Shown here: one piece after another, positions 8,855 through 17,821 of the stretch
How the letters are laid out: every line of letters begins with the position of its first letter
Numbering within the stretch: the first letter of the stretch is position 1
Assembly: GCF_002407185.1 (NCBI RefSeq)
Contig: NZ_CP023563.1
Span: forward strand, 1,488,001-1,552,000
Direction of reading: 5' to 3'
Source: Brachybacterium vulturis
GTDB lineage: Bacteria; Actinomycetota; Actinomycetes; Actinomycetales; Dermabacteraceae
DNA length: 64,000 bases
Translations under genes and position numbers: made by a program
Notes under the pieces: model-generated
The model's input: the letters and a program-made list of their open reading frames with translations, nothing else
Database searches by the model: none
Told to the model about the DNA's origin: nothing

Positions 8855-9417
8855 GACTGCCAGGGTAGTCCGGCGGTGTCCGGCGACGGATCCGTGACGA
8901 GCCGTCCGAAGGTGAGCACGTCCACGCGGTCGCCGTCGACGAGGAACTTCCCGCGCTCGGTGCCCTCGTGCACGAAGCCGGCGGCCCGGGCCACAGCGCC
9001 GGAGGCCGGATTGTTCACCCGGTGCCCGAGCTCGAGCCGCTCCAGACCCCAGCCCCCGGCGGCCGACGGGGTCAGCGCCCGAGCGGCGACCGCGGCAGCG
9101 GCCCGCGCGGCCAGGCCCCGTCTGCGGTGGGCGGCGTGGAGCCAGTAGAAGAACCAGCCGAGGCGGTTCTCGGCGTCGATGCTGAGCGCCACCAGGCCGA
9201 GGAGCGTGTCCGCACCGTCGACGATCGCGGTCGACCGACGGTCTGCGGCCAGCAGCCACGCCACCTGCTCGCGGGCCTGCGCCAGCGTGGTCACCGTGCC
9301 CTGGCGGGCCATGTCGGCGGCGGAGCGGTGGGCGTCCAGGACGGCCGGGGCGTCACCGGCGCGCACGGGGCGCAGGCTCGGGACGGACAGCGTGGCGGGG
9401 CGGTGCGTTGAGGTCAC
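8851..9417 (-). CDS. GNAT acetyltransferase, RimJ/RimL type
   Basis: About 188 residues. The acetyl-CoA motif A is seen as LHAAHRRRGLAARA, followed by the family ending LELGHRVNNPASGAVARAAGF, as in RimJ/RimL-like N-acetyltransferases. The substrate is unknown. GTG 9417 is chosen because AGGA lies 6-10 bases upstream; GTG 9423 and ATG 9453 are in-frame alternatives, but 9453 would leave only 18 bases to the divergent menC. The gene ends in a four-base ATGA overlap with menB and so is probably first in the menBEA transcript. Any role in menaquinone synthesis is unproven. Confidence 0.82.
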   Translation of the reverse strand: MTSTHRPATLSVPSLRPVRAGDAPAVLDAHRSAADMARQGTVTTLAQAREQVAWLLAADRRSTAIVDGADTLLGLVALSIDAENRLGWFFYWLHAAHRRRGLAARAAAAVAARALTPSAAGGWGLERLELGHRVNNPASGAVARAAGFVHEGTERGKFLVDGDRVDVLTFGRLVTDPSPDTAGLPWQS

Positions 9418-9471
9418 GCGCACATCCTGTCCGCTTCGCCTCCGGCCCGTCATCTCATTATCCTGGGGAGC

Positions 9472-10449
9472 ATGCAGATCCCTTCCGTCCTGCGCGACCT
9501 GGGCATCGACGAGGCACGTGCCTGGTCGATCCCCATGACCACCCGGTTCCGCCGGATCACCGAGCGTGACGGGCTGCTGCTGCACGGGCCCGCCGGCTGG
9601 GCCGAGTTCTCGCCCTTCTGGGACTACGACGCGGCGGAGTCGGCGACCTGGCTGCGCGCCGCCCTCGCCGACGCCACCACCGAGCGTCCCGCTCCGCTGC
9701 GCGCGGAGGTCCCGGTCAACGTCACCATCCCGGTGGTGCCGCCGATGCTCGCCCACCGCCTCGCACGGGTCGGCGGTGCCACGACGGCGAAGGTCAAGGT
9801 CGCCGACCCCGGCGTGAGCATCGCCGAGGACGCCTCCCGGCTGGAGGCGGTGCGCGACGCGATGGGCCCGGCCGCCCGCCTGCGCATCGATGCGAACGCC
9901 GCCTGGACCCGCGAGGAGGCGCTGACGGCACTGCCCGTCCTGGACCGGGCGGCCGGAGGCCTCGAATACGCCGAGCAGCCCTGCGCCGCCCTCGAGGACC
10001 TCGCGGCGGTGCGACGCGCGCTGGACATCCCGATCGCCGCCGACGAATCGGTGCGCCGCGCCGAGGACCCGCTGCGGGTGGTGCGGGCGGAGGCCGCCGA
10101 CCTGCTGGTGATCAAGGTGCAGCCGCTCGGCGGGGTGCAGCGATGCCTGGAGCTGGTCGAGCAGGCCGGGCTGCCGGTGGTGGTCTCCTCCGCGCTCGAA
10201 TCCAGCGTGGGCCTCAGCGCCGGGATCGCGCTCGCCGCCGCCCTGGCCGAGCTGCCGTACGCGTGCGGGCTCGGCACCGCGCCCCTGCTCACCGGCGACC
10301 TCGTCGCGCCGCCTCTGCACGCCGGCGGCGGGATGCTGCCCGTCGGCCGCCGGGACCCGGCCCCGGAGCTGCTGGAGCGGCACGCGGCGGGGCCCGAGCT
10401 CACCGCCCGCTGGCAGGAACGGCTCACCGCCTGCACCGACCGGCTCTGA
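9472..10449 (+). CDS. menC: o-succinylbenzoate synthase
   Basis: 325 residues of the enolase superfamily (muconate-lactonising subgroup). It dehydrates SHCHC to o-succinylbenzoate. The catalytic set is complete by eye: TAKVKV (KxK, Lys107/Lys109), metal ligands Asp140 (RIDANAAW), Glu168 (YAEQP) and Asp191 (AADES), and the second lysine Lys215 (VIKVQPLGG). TATCCT at 9459-9464 sits seven bases before the ATG and GGGGAG overlaps this spacer, so both leaderless and SD-led starts are possible. It runs with menD, 36 bases downstream. Confidence 0.95.
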   Translation: MQIPSVLRDLGIDEARAWSIPMTTRFRRITERDGLLLHGPAGWAEFSPFWDYDAAESATWLRAALADATTERPAPLRAEVPVNVTIPVVPPMLAHRLARVGGATTAKVKVADPGVSIAEDASRLEAVRDAMGPAARLRIDANAAWTREEALTALPVLDRAAGGLEYAEQPCAALEDLAAVRRALDIPIAADESVRRAEDPLRVVRAEAADLLVIKVQPLGGVQRCLELVEQAGLPVVVSSALESSVGLSAGIALAAALAELPYACGLGTAPLLTGDLVAPPLHAGGGMLPVGRRDPAPELLERHAAGPELTARWQERLTACTDRL

Positions 10450-10485
10450 GCCGCCCGCCCCCCCCCGGCGCACTACGCTGGCAGG

Positions 10486-12216
10486 GTGCATGAGCGAACC
10501 GCCCCGATCATCCCGCCGGCCTGGATCCAGGCCCCCCGCCCCACGGGCTCCGGCGCGGTCGACCAGTCCGTCGCGCTGTGGAGCGCCCTGGCCGCGCTCG
10601 GGCTGCGGGACGCGGTCCTCGCACCCGGCTCCCGCTCCGCGCCGCTGGTGTACGCCCTGGCCGCCGAGGAGGTGGGGGAGCGGATCCGCGCCCATGTGCG
10701 CATCGACGAGCGGGCCGCGGCCTTCACCGCGCTGGGGCTGAGCCGTCACGATCCCGCCCGTCCCGCCGCCGTCGTCACCACCTCCGGCACCGCCACCGCG
10801 CACCTGCACGCCGCGGTGATGGAGGCCCACCACTCGCGGATCCCGCTGCTGGTCCTCACCGCGGATCGGCCTGCGGAGCTGCGCGAGGTGGGCGCGAACC
10901 AGACCACCCGCCAGGCCGGCATGTTCCGGTCCCTGGCGCGCCTGGCCGTGGACCTGCCCGCCCCCACCGCCCGAGCAGCCACCCCGCTCGAGCTGCGCAC
11001 CGCGGTCTCCACCGCGGCGCGGGCGCTGGCCGCGACCACCGGGGAGCATCCCGGCCCGGTCCACCTGAACCTCTCCTTCCGCGACCCGCTGGTGCCGCGC
11101 CCGACGACGGAGACCGCTGCGGAGCCCGTGAGCACCTCCCGGCAGCGGATCGTGCTCACCCGGCGGGTCGGCTCACCGCCCCCACCGCCGCAGCCGGTGC
11201 CGGTGGACGGGCGCACCGTGGTGGTCGCCGGGGACGGCGCGGGACCCGCCGCCGCCGAGCTCGCCGCCCACCACGGACTGCCGCTGCTGGCCGAGCCCAG
11301 CTCCGGTGCCCGCCACGGCGAGACCCTGATCCCCGGATACCCCGCCCTGTTGCGCGAGGTGATGGCGGAGCCGGGCCATCCGCTGCGCCCGCAGCGGGCG
11401 ATCGTGCTCGGCCGCCCCACCCTCTCCCGTCCCGTCGTCGGTGCCCTGCTGGGTGCCGAGGACGTCGAGGTGATCGTGGTCGATCGGCAGCTGGACTGGG
11501 CCGATGTCGCTCGCCGCGCGAGCCTCGTGGTCCCCACCGCCGTCGGCCAGGAGCAGACGCCCGTTCCCGCGCAGGAGCGGCGGACGCACCTCACCGCCTG
11601 GCGCGCTGCAGCCGCGACCGCCGCGGAGGCCCTGCCCAGCAGCTGGCAGCAGCGTGCCGCGCTCGCCGTCTGGGAGTCCTCCGGCGCGGGCGATGTGCTG
11701 GTGCTCGGCTCCTCCAGCCTGGTGCGCGACCTCGAGCAGCACGCCGGCCCCACCGCCGCCCGGGTCATCGCGAACCGGGGCCTGGCCGGGATCGACGGCA
11801 CCACCGCGATGGCCGGCGGGATCGCCCTGGCGCGCGAGGCGGCGGTCGCCGACGGCGCGGACGGTGCGCCCGGCCGGGCCCGGCTGCTGGTGGGTGATCT
11901 CACCGCCCTGCACGACCTCACCGGCCTGCTGATCGGCCCGGAGGAGCAGCGCCCCGTGCTGGACGTGGTCGTGGTCGACGATGGCGGCGGTCGCATCTTC
12001 TCCGGGCTCGAGCATGCCGCCGCACCCCCTGGCCTGCTGCGACGCTTCTTCACCACTCCGCACGGTGCCGACATCGCTGCGGCCGCGGCCGCCCTCGGGG
12101 CCGAGGCCCACCGCGTCACGACCGCACTGCTCCCCGAGGCTCTCGCGGTGCCTGCCGACCGTCTCCGCGTGCTGGTCGTCCAGCCGACGTCCAGCGAAGA
12201 TTCGACGAACTCTTGA
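10486..12216 (+). CDS. menD: SEPHCHC synthase (2-succinyl-5-enolpyruvyl-6-hydroxy-3-cyclohexene-1-carboxylate synthase)
   Basis: 576 residues. A thiamine diphosphate enzyme that condenses 2-oxoglutarate with isochorismate. Seen are VLAPGSRSAPL (44-54), DERAAAF with the TPP-activating Glu75, ADRPAELREVGANQTTRQ, and the C-terminal GDLTALHD and VVVVDDGGGRIFSGL TPP/Mg-binding parts. The start is GTG 10486, with TACGCT at 10474-10479 six bases ahead, which looks like a leaderless promoter internal to the menC-menD pair. A run of nine C (10458-10466) lies in the short gap after menC. The gene is intact. Confidence 0.95.
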   Translation: MHERTAPIIPPAWIQAPRPTGSGAVDQSVALWSALAALGLRDAVLAPGSRSAPLVYALAAEEVGERIRAHVRIDERAAAFTALGLSRHDPARPAAVVTTSGTATAHLHAAVMEAHHSRIPLLVLTADRPAELREVGANQTTRQAGMFRSLARLAVDLPAPTARAATPLELRTAVSTAARALAATTGEHPGPVHLNLSFRDPLVPRPTTETAAEPVSTSRQRIVLTRRVGSPPPPPQPVPVDGRTVVVAGDGAGPAAAELAAHHGLPLLAEPSSGARHGETLIPGYPALLREVMAEPGHPLRPQRAIVLGRPTLSRPVVGALLGAEDVEVIVVDRQLDWADVARRASLVVPTAVGQEQTPVPAQERRTHLTAWRAAAATAAEALPSSWQQRAALAVWESSGAGDVLVLGSSSLVRDLEQHAGPTAARVIANRGLAGIDGTTAMAGGIALAREAAVADGADGAPGRARLLVGDLTALHDLTGLLIGPEEQRPVLDVVVVDDGGGRIFSGLEHAAAPPGLLRRFFTTPHGADIAAAAAALGAEAHRVTTALLPEALAVPADRLRVLVVQPTSSEDSTNS

Positions 12217-12230
12217 ACAGGAGTGCTGGT

Positions 12231-13622
12231 ATGGATCCCATGAAGGACGCACACAGCCCGCAGGAGAACCCGTACGGCAGCTCCGACCGCAGCGCCCCCG
12301 GGCACGACGCGCCGGACCACGACGCCCCCCGGGATGGCGCCTGGGGGTATGACACCCCGAGCGGCGACGCCCGGAGGCACGACCACCCGGGACCGACACC
12401 GACCGCGGCCCACGGTGCTGCGACCCCGCCGCCCCCGTTCCCGGCCGCACAGACCCCCGCGGCCGGGACCTCCCCCGCACCGGCGACCGCGCCCCCCGCC
12501 GCGCCCCGCCGCGGCCCCGGCTGGGGCGGGGTCGGCGCCCTGGTGGTCCTCGGCATGATGCTCTCCAGCGGCGCGACCCTCGGCGGCGTCGTCGTCTACG
12601 ACCAGTTCCTGGACCCGGACCCGGAGGTCTCGACGCAGCCCGGGACCGGCTCCACCTCCGCGGCGCAGCCGGCGGCGGCGATCACCGGGGAGGCCCCGAA
12701 CTGGGCCGCGGTCGCCGATCAGGTCTCCCCGAGCACCGTCGCGATCAAGGTCGCCACCTCGGCGGGCACCGCCCAGGGCACCGGGGTGATCCTCGATGAC
12801 AACGGCGCCATCCTCACCAACAACCACGTCGTCGAGGGCGCCCAGGAGATCCAGGTCAGCACCAGCGACGGCCTCAGCTATCCGGCCTCCGTCGTCGGCA
12901 CCGACCCCACCACGGACCTCGCGGTGATCCGTATGGAATCGCCGCCGGAGGGTCTGCAGCCCGCCACCTTCGCGGACTCCTCGACGGTCGAGGTGGGCCA
13001 GCCGGTGATGGCGCTCGGCACCCCGCTGGGACTCGAGAACACCGTCACCACCGGCATCATCTCCGCCGTGGACCGGCCGGTCACCGCCTCCGGCGAGCAG
13101 GGCGACGGTGCGGAGGCCACCTACACCTCGGCGCTGCAGACCGACGCCGCCATCAATCCCGGCAACTCCGGCGGCCCGTTGGTGGACGCGGCCGGTCAGG
13201 TGATCGGCATCAACACCGCGATCGCCAGCATCCCCAATGCCTCCGGCCAGGCCGGAAGCATCGGCCTCGGCTTCGCGATCCCGGCGAGCACCGCCACGAT
13301 GATCGCCGAGCAGCTCCAGGAGGACGGCACCGCCGAGCATGCCTTCGTGGGAGTGACCAGCACCAACGGCACCGCCTCGGACGGCGCGGCCACCTACAGC
13401 GGCGCCGAGGTGATCAGCATCGAGCCGGACAGCCCGGCCGCCGACTCATCGCTGAAGAAGGGTGATCTCATCATCGGCGTCGACGACACTCCCGTCGGCG
13501 GGGCGGCGGCACTGACCGGGGTGGTGCGCGGACTGGAGATCGGCTCCACCCACCAGTTCGAGGTGGTGCGCGACGGTGCCCTGCAGAGCGTCGAGATCAC
13601 TCTCGGCGTGCGCTCCTCCTGA
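12231..13622 (+). CDS. HtrA/DegP-like membrane-anchored serine protease (PepD type)
   Basis: 463 residues. A Pro/Ala/His-rich cytoplasmic N-terminus (1-100) precedes one membrane helix (about 104-125), a trypsin-like domain and one PDZ domain (about 370-460). The catalytic triad is present: His199 (TNNHVV), Asp229 (TTDLAVI) and Ser313 (NPGNSGGPL). The protease domain should face the outside, where it would degrade or chaperone misfolded exported proteins. AGGAG at 12219-12223 precedes ATG 12231 by seven bases. It begins 14 bases after menD, probably co-transcribed with the menaquinone genes although no direct biochemical link is known. Confidence 0.93.
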   Translation: MDPMKDAHSPQENPYGSSDRSAPGHDAPDHDAPRDGAWGYDTPSGDARRHDHPGPTPTAAHGAATPPPPFPAAQTPAAGTSPAPATAPPAAPRRGPGWGGVGALVVLGMMLSSGATLGGVVVYDQFLDPDPEVSTQPGTGSTSAAQPAAAITGEAPNWAAVADQVSPSTVAIKVATSAGTAQGTGVILDDNGAILTNNHVVEGAQEIQVSTSDGLSYPASVVGTDPTTDLAVIRMESPPEGLQPATFADSSTVEVGQPVMALGTPLGLENTVTTGIISAVDRPVTASGEQGDGAEATYTSALQTDAAINPGNSGGPLVDAAGQVIGINTAIASIPNASGQAGSIGLGFAIPASTATMIAEQLQEDGTAEHAFVGVTSTNGTASDGAATYSGAEVISIEPDSPAADSSLKKGDLIIGVDDTPVGGAAALTGVVRGLEIGSTHQFEVVRDGALQSVEITLGVRSS

Positions 13623-13666
13623 GGCTGGAGCGCCGCCGGCCCGGTCGAGCAGGGCGCCGTGAGGAC

Positions 13667-14965
13667 TCAGGCGCCGTGCTCCCCGCGCAGCGCCCGCAGC
13701 ATCGGCCGGCACTTCGCGAGGGCCTCGGCATGCTCCGAGACCGGATCCGAGGCGGCCACCAGACCGCCCCCGGCCTGCAGCACGACCGTCCGCTCAGCGA
13801 CCAGGTGCGCCATCCGCAGCGCGATCGCCCACTGCCCGTCCCCGTCGGCATCCATCCATCCCACCGGTGAGGCGTAGCCGCCGCGATCGTGCGGCTCCAG
13901 ACGCGCGATGATCTCGTCGGCCCGCTCCCGCGGCGTGCCCGAGACGGCGGCCGAGGGATGCAGTCGCGAGGCGACGTCGAGGCTGGTGGTGCCGCTGCGC
14001 AGACGCGCCGAGACATCCGAGGCCAGATGCTCCAGACCCGGCAGGCGCAGCACGAACGGCTCGGGGGAGACCTCGAGCTCTGCGGCCAGGCCCGCCAGCC
14101 GCTCGACCACCGAGTCCACGGCGAAGGCATGCTCGGACAGCTCCTTGGAGTCGCTGCGGAAGGCGCGCCGATCCACCTCGTCCAGCTCCCCGTCGTCGGC
14201 CACCGGGCGCGAGCCCGCCAGCACCCGGGAGAAGACCCGACCGTCCTCGGTCTGGGCGAGCATCTCCGGGCTCGCACCGACCACGTCCTCCAGGTGATAC
14301 ACCCAGGTGCTGGGGTAGGCACGGGCCAGCCGGGTGAGCATCACGGCGGGGGAGAGCGGGTCGGGGGTGCGCACCGCGGTGCGCTCGGAGAGGACGACCT
14401 TCTCGGCGTGACCGTCCCGGATCTGCGCGACCGCCTCCTGCACCAGGGCCTGGTACTCGTCCGGCGTGTGATCGGCCTCGACCTCGAGCGGCTCCACGGC
14501 ATCGGCGGGCAGCGGGGAGGAGGGGAACAGGTCCCGCCAGCTGGTGGGCAGGAGCGGCTCCTCGTCGACCCCGACCACGGTGAGGAAGGATTCGCCGTCG
14601 TGCACGCCCAGCAGGGCCCGCGGCACCATCAGCGTCGAGGGGCGCGGCGAGGAGTCGGCATAGGAGAAGCTGCCCAGCGCGATCAGACCGCTGGTGCGCA
14701 CCCGCACCTCGTCGTCGACGCGGGCGCGGGCGGCCAGGGCGCGGAAGGCGGCGCCGGTGGCCGCGAAGCGGTGCGGCCCGTCGGCCCGCACCGACCATGC
14801 CTCCCCGAGCGCCACCATCCCCTGCCCGTGGCGCAGCCACGCACCGCTGACCGCGGCGGGCACGTGCCCGAGCAGGTCCACCGCCTCCTCGATGCGCTGG
14901 GTGCGGACGTGCAGGACCACCGGGGGCTCGTCGGCGGCGTCGGAGGGCAGGATGGAGGCAGACAT
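13667..14965 (-). CDS. menF: Isochorismate synthase
   Basis: About 432 residues of the chorismate-binding family. It converts chorismate to isochorismate, the first step toward menaquinone. The conserved blocks EKVVLSERTAV, GASPEMLAQ, FSRVLAGSRP, LHPSAAVSGTPRERA, GGYASPVGWMD and AGGGLVAASDP match the family. ATG 14965 is chosen because CATAAT lies seven bases upstream (leaderless spacing); ATG 14974 gives three extra residues. It converges on the protease gene with a 44-base gap. A siderophore or salicylate role is less likely since no such genes are nearby. Confidence 0.92.
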   Translation of the reverse strand: MSASILPSDAADEPPVVLHVRTQRIEEAVDLLGHVPAAVSGAWLRHGQGMVALGEAWSVRADGPHRFAATGAAFRALAARARVDDEVRVRTSGLIALGSFSYADSSPRPSTLMVPRALLGVHDGESFLTVVGVDEEPLLPTSWRDLFPSSPLPADAVEPLEVEADHTPDEYQALVQEAVAQIRDGHAEKVVLSERTAVRTPDPLSPAVMLTRLARAYPSTWVYHLEDVVGASPEMLAQTEDGRVFSRVLAGSRPVADDGELDEVDRRAFRSDSKELSEHAFAVDSVVERLAGLAAELEVSPEPFVLRLPGLEHLASDVSARLRSGTTSLDVASRLHPSAAVSGTPRERADEIIARLEPHDRGGYASPVGWMDADGDGQWAIALRMAHLVAERTVVLQAGGGLVAASDPVSEHAEALAKCRPMLRALRGEHGA

Positions 14966-15133
14966 CCGTGCCATTATGCGGCACCTGGAGGCGCGTGGGC
15001 GTGACCCGTGTCCCGGCCGCAGATGCGCAGGAGAGCGGTGCGAAGGTGCGACCATGGACCGGCGACCCGGCCCCTCGGGACGCGCCGCCCCGGTTCCGCG
15101 TCCCATCGAGACTCTTCCCCTAGGAGCACGCGC

Positions 15134-16687
15134 GTGAGCAGCACAGTCGACAGCATCGCGACGCCCCTGGTCCGGGGCGTGCTCGGGGCTCTGTCCTCGC
15201 TCGGCATCGCGCTGGCCGTGGTGGTCGTGCCCGCGCTCGCCGCCCAGGTCGCCGGCACCGCCTCGAGCGCGACCGCGCTGGACGCGATCCTGATCGGCCT
15301 GAGCATCCTCGTGCTCGGCCACGGCGGCGGCGTCATGGTGGACACCGGGGTGATCGACGGACCCGTGACCATGACCCCCTTCGGCCTGCTGATCCTGCTG
15401 CTGCTGCTCTCGGCGCTGTCGATGCGTCGAGTGGGCCGAGCGCTGCGGCCCGTGCGGGACGACGGTGTGCTGCGCACCGGCGCGCTGCGCGACGCCGGCT
15501 CCGCACTGGGCATGTATGCGCTGGTGTACGCGGTCGGGCTGGCCGTGCTGGCCGGCATCGGCCGCAGCGTGGACACCTCGCCCATGCTCACCTCGGCGGT
15601 GGTCTCCGGGCTGATGGTCGCGGTGGCCGGCGGGCTCCTGGGCATGCTGTGGTCGCTGCGGCGGGAGCCGACGGATACCGTGCCCGGGGTGCGGGTGCTC
15701 GAGCTGCTGCCCGCTCCCTATGGGGACGTCGCCCGGGCAGTGCTGCTGGCGGTGACCGGATTGTGCGGGCTCGGCATGGCGCTGGTGGTGGTGCTGCTGC
15801 TGCTGTCCGTCCCCGCCCAGGCGGCGCTGTTCGAGGGGCTCGCCCCCGGCATCGTCGGCGGGACCGTGCTCACCCTGATCCAGCTGGCCCTGCTCCCGCT
15901 GGTGGCGGTGTGGGCGCTCACGGTGCTGCTCGGCGGCACCGTCGGGGTGGGGACCTCCACCGGCATCTCGCTGGACGGCGCCGAGACCGGAGTGCTCCCG
16001 GCGCTGCCGATGCTGGGCGCCCTCCCCGACCCCGGGGACTTCCCGGCCGCGCTCTGGCTGCTGATGATCCTGCCCGCGATCCCGGTCGCGCTGGGCGCGG
16101 TGCGGCTGGTGCAGGACGTCGCCCACCTCGAGCGGCGCGAGCAGATCACCGCCTGGGCGGCCTACCCGCTCTCCGTGATCGTCGTGTGCCTGCTGCTGGC
16201 CGGCCTGTCCACCGGCGGGATCGGGGACGGCCGCCTGGTGCACCTGGGGCCGCAGATGAGCACGCTGGCGCTGCCGCTGATCGTCATCGTCGTGGCGAGC
16301 ACCGCGCTCGTGCTCGGGGTGCTGGTGACCCCGCTGATCCCCTGGACCCGCAGCACGCTCGGCTCCGTACGGGCACGGGTCGAGGCGGCCGAGCGCAGCG
16401 AGCATGACGACGGGGGGACGCCCAGCGCGCACGACGGGGCCGACGAGCACGACCCGGAAGCCGCACGCAGCGCGCTGCTGGCGCGCTTCGCCCGGCGTCA
16501 CGCCCCGGTGCAGTCCGTCGTCGAGCCCGAGGACCCCGAGGACGAGGACCCCGACGTCGATGCCTGGGCGCTGCCGACGGCCGAGCCGGACCGGGACCGG
16601 GCCGAGGACGCCCCGGCCGAGGAGCAGGCACCCCCCGCGGACCCCGCGCGGCGGAGGAACCGGCTCAGCCGCCGAACAGACCGCTGA
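15134..16687 (+). CDS. DUF6350/PerM-like multi-pass membrane protein
   Basis: 517 residues with roughly ten hydrophobic helices up to about residue 410, then a charged tail (EDPEDEDPDVDAW, RRRNRLSRR). Position directly upstream of purN-purH and overall pattern match the actinobacterial DUF6350 family, whose mycobacterial member PerM stabilises cell-division proteins under stress. That function is carried over by family only. GTG 15134 has AGGAG (15122-15126) seven bases upstream; the frame open from 15008 upstream lacks support. The 3' end overlaps an opposite-strand membrane gene by 23 bases. Confidence 0.82.
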   Translation: MSSTVDSIATPLVRGVLGALSSLGIALAVVVVPALAAQVAGTASSATALDAILIGLSILVLGHGGGVMVDTGVIDGPVTMTPFGLLILLLLLSALSMRRVGRALRPVRDDGVLRTGALRDAGSALGMYALVYAVGLAVLAGIGRSVDTSPMLTSAVVSGLMVAVAGGLLGMLWSLRREPTDTVPGVRVLELLPAPYGDVARAVLLAVTGLCGLGMALVVVLLLLSVPAQAALFEGLAPGIVGGTVLTLIQLALLPLVAVWALTVLLGGTVGVGTSTGISLDGAETGVLPALPMLGALPDPGDFPAALWLLMILPAIPVALGAVRLVQDVAHLERREQITAWAAYPLSVIVVCLLLAGLSTGGIGDGRLVHLGPQMSTLALPLIVIVVASTALVLGVLVTPLIPWTRSTLGSVRARVEAAERSEHDDGGTPSAHDGADEHDPEAARSALLARFARRHAPVQSVVEPEDPEDEDPDVDAWALPTAEPDRDRAEDAPAEEQAPPADPARRRNRLSRRTDR

Positions 16688-17090
16688 CCCAGTCGGCCAT
16701 CGAGCCCTCCGCCGCCGAGGTGCACCCGGTCCGGGCCTGCTCGGTGATGGCGGTGGAGCGGCACTGCTCGAGCTCGGCCATCGGGCCGTAGAACGCGAGA
16801 TCGAGCGCCGCCCCGCCGATGATCAGGAGCATGGCCGGCACCCCGAGCAGGATGCCGAACGCCGCCATCGTGAAGCGTCGCTCCCGGAACGCCCGCACGA
16901 TCAGCAGGATCAGCAGGACCAGGGCGACCAGCCCGGCGAGTCCGGACAGCAGCGAGTAGGGCAGCGGCGAGAGCATCAGCAGCCAGGAGGCCAGCATCGC
17001 CAGGGTCAGGGCGCTGGTCAGTCGTCGTGACCGGAGGGCTGCCCGGTCCGTGGACGGGCCGGAGGGGGAGTCGCTGTTCATCGGGTCCAT
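16665..17090 (-). CDS. Small multi-pass membrane protein, function unknown
   Basis: 141 residues, N-terminal 25 polar, then three hydrophobic segments (about 28-46, 48-67 and 74-97) and a C-terminal extracytoplasmic-looking part with two cysteines (EQCRST, RTGCTS). No family is recognised with confidence. It is divergent from purN with a 22-base gap and converges on the PerM-like gene with 23 bases of overlap. Reading-frame length, codon bias and helices support a real gene. MNSDS at 17078 is an alternative start. Confidence 0.7.
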   Translation of the reverse strand: MDPMNSDSPSGPSTDRAALRSRRLTSALTLAMLASWLLMLSPLPYSLLSGLAGLVALVLLILLIVRAFRERRFTMAAFGILLGVPAMLLIIGGAALDLAFYGPMAELEQCRSTAITEQARTGCTSAAEGSMADWVSGLFGG

Positions 17091-17112
17091 TGTGCCCGAC
17101 TACGCTGGAGCG
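17091..17112. promoter_or_regulatory. Shared divergent promoter, purN / small membrane gene
   Basis: Only 22 bases separate the two starts. Forward, TACGCT at 17101-17106 is six bases before the purN GTG; in reverse, the same bases give AGCGTAGTCG with a TAGTCG -10-like box six bases before the ATG of the minus gene. Both would produce nearly leaderless mRNAs from overlapping -10 elements. Confidence 0.5.
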
Positions 17113-17685
17113 GTGACCCGTTTCCCCGTCGTCGTCCTCATCTCCGGCACCGGCTCGAACCTCGCCGCCCTCCTCGCCGCTGAGCGCGCCGAGGACTGCC
17201 CCTATGCCGTGGTGGCGGTGCTCGCCGATCGCGACGCCAGCGGCCTCGAGCATGCCCGCGCCGCAGGCCTCCCCACCGAGGTGGTGCCCCTGGCCGATCA
17301 TGCCGACCGGGCCGCCTGGGACGCGGCCCTCGCCGAGGCGGTCGCGGCCCATCGCCCGCAGCTGGTGGTGCTGGCCGGGTTCATGAAGCTCGTCGGCCCT
17401 GCGCTGCTGGAGGCCTTCGGCGGTCGCATCGTCAACACGCATCCTGCCCTGCTGCCCTCCTTCCCCGGCGCCCACGGCGTCCGGGACGCCCTCGCCCACG
17501 GGGTGAGGATCACCGGCTGCAGCGTCATCGAGGTCGATGCCGGTGTGGACACCGGGCGGATCCTCGCCCAGGCCGCGGTCGAGGTCCGCGAGGAGGACAC
17601 CGAGGCGACCCTCCACGCACGGATCAAGGCCGTCGAGCAGCCGCTGCTGGTGGACGTGGTGCGGCGTCTCGCCGCCGCCTCCTGA
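17113..17685 (+). CDS. purN: Phosphoribosylglycinamide formyltransferase
   Basis: 190 residues. It transfers the formyl group of 10-formyl-THF to GAR in purine synthesis. Phosphate loop [11 protein letters not shown] (11-21), catalytic Asn108/His110 ([12 protein letters not shown]) and Asp146 (VDAGVDTG) are all present, as is the GFMKLVGP folate loop. GTG 17113 is chosen over the longer frame from 17050, which would overlap the divergent gene; the TACGCT box and a GGAG lie just before it. purH follows after a riboswitch leader. Confidence 0.95.
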   Translation: MTRFPVVVLISGTGSNLAALLAAERAEDCPYAVVAVLADRDASGLEHARAAGLPTEVVPLADHADRAAWDAALAEAVAAHRPQLVVLAGFMKLVGPALLEAFGGRIVNTHPALLPSFPGAHGVRDALAHGVRITGCSVIEVDAGVDTGRILAQAAVEVREEDTEATLHARIKAVEQPLLVDVVRRLAAAS

Positions 17686-17710
17686 GGAGGTCTCGCCGCC
17701 AGGTCCCGGA

Positions 17711-17800
17711 TATGCTGGTTGCACACGACTGGCGAAGGTGGGGGACCACCGGGGAGTGACACGAGTGAGCATCGACCGCCTGGGTGCCCACCGCACGCAG
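17711..17800 (+). promoter_or_regulatory. ZTP (pfl) riboswitch upstream of purH, with -10 box
   Basis: A -10-like TATGCT (17711-17716) is followed by the two conserved halves of the pfl motif: CGACTGGCGAAGGTGGG, paired GGTGG/CCACC, then CCACCGGGGAG (17727-17757), a variable loop, and CCGCCTGGGTGCCC (17777-17790). These are the hallmarks of the ZTP/ZMP-sensing riboswitch common before purH in actinobacteria. ZMP/ZTP accumulates when formyl-folate is short; binding normally turns expression on. The purH ribosome site (AACAGGAG, 17807-17814) lies just after, so control could be translational. I recognised this by motif, not by a covariance search. Confidence 0.82.
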
Positions 17801-17821
17801 ATCCGAACAGGAGCACCCCAC

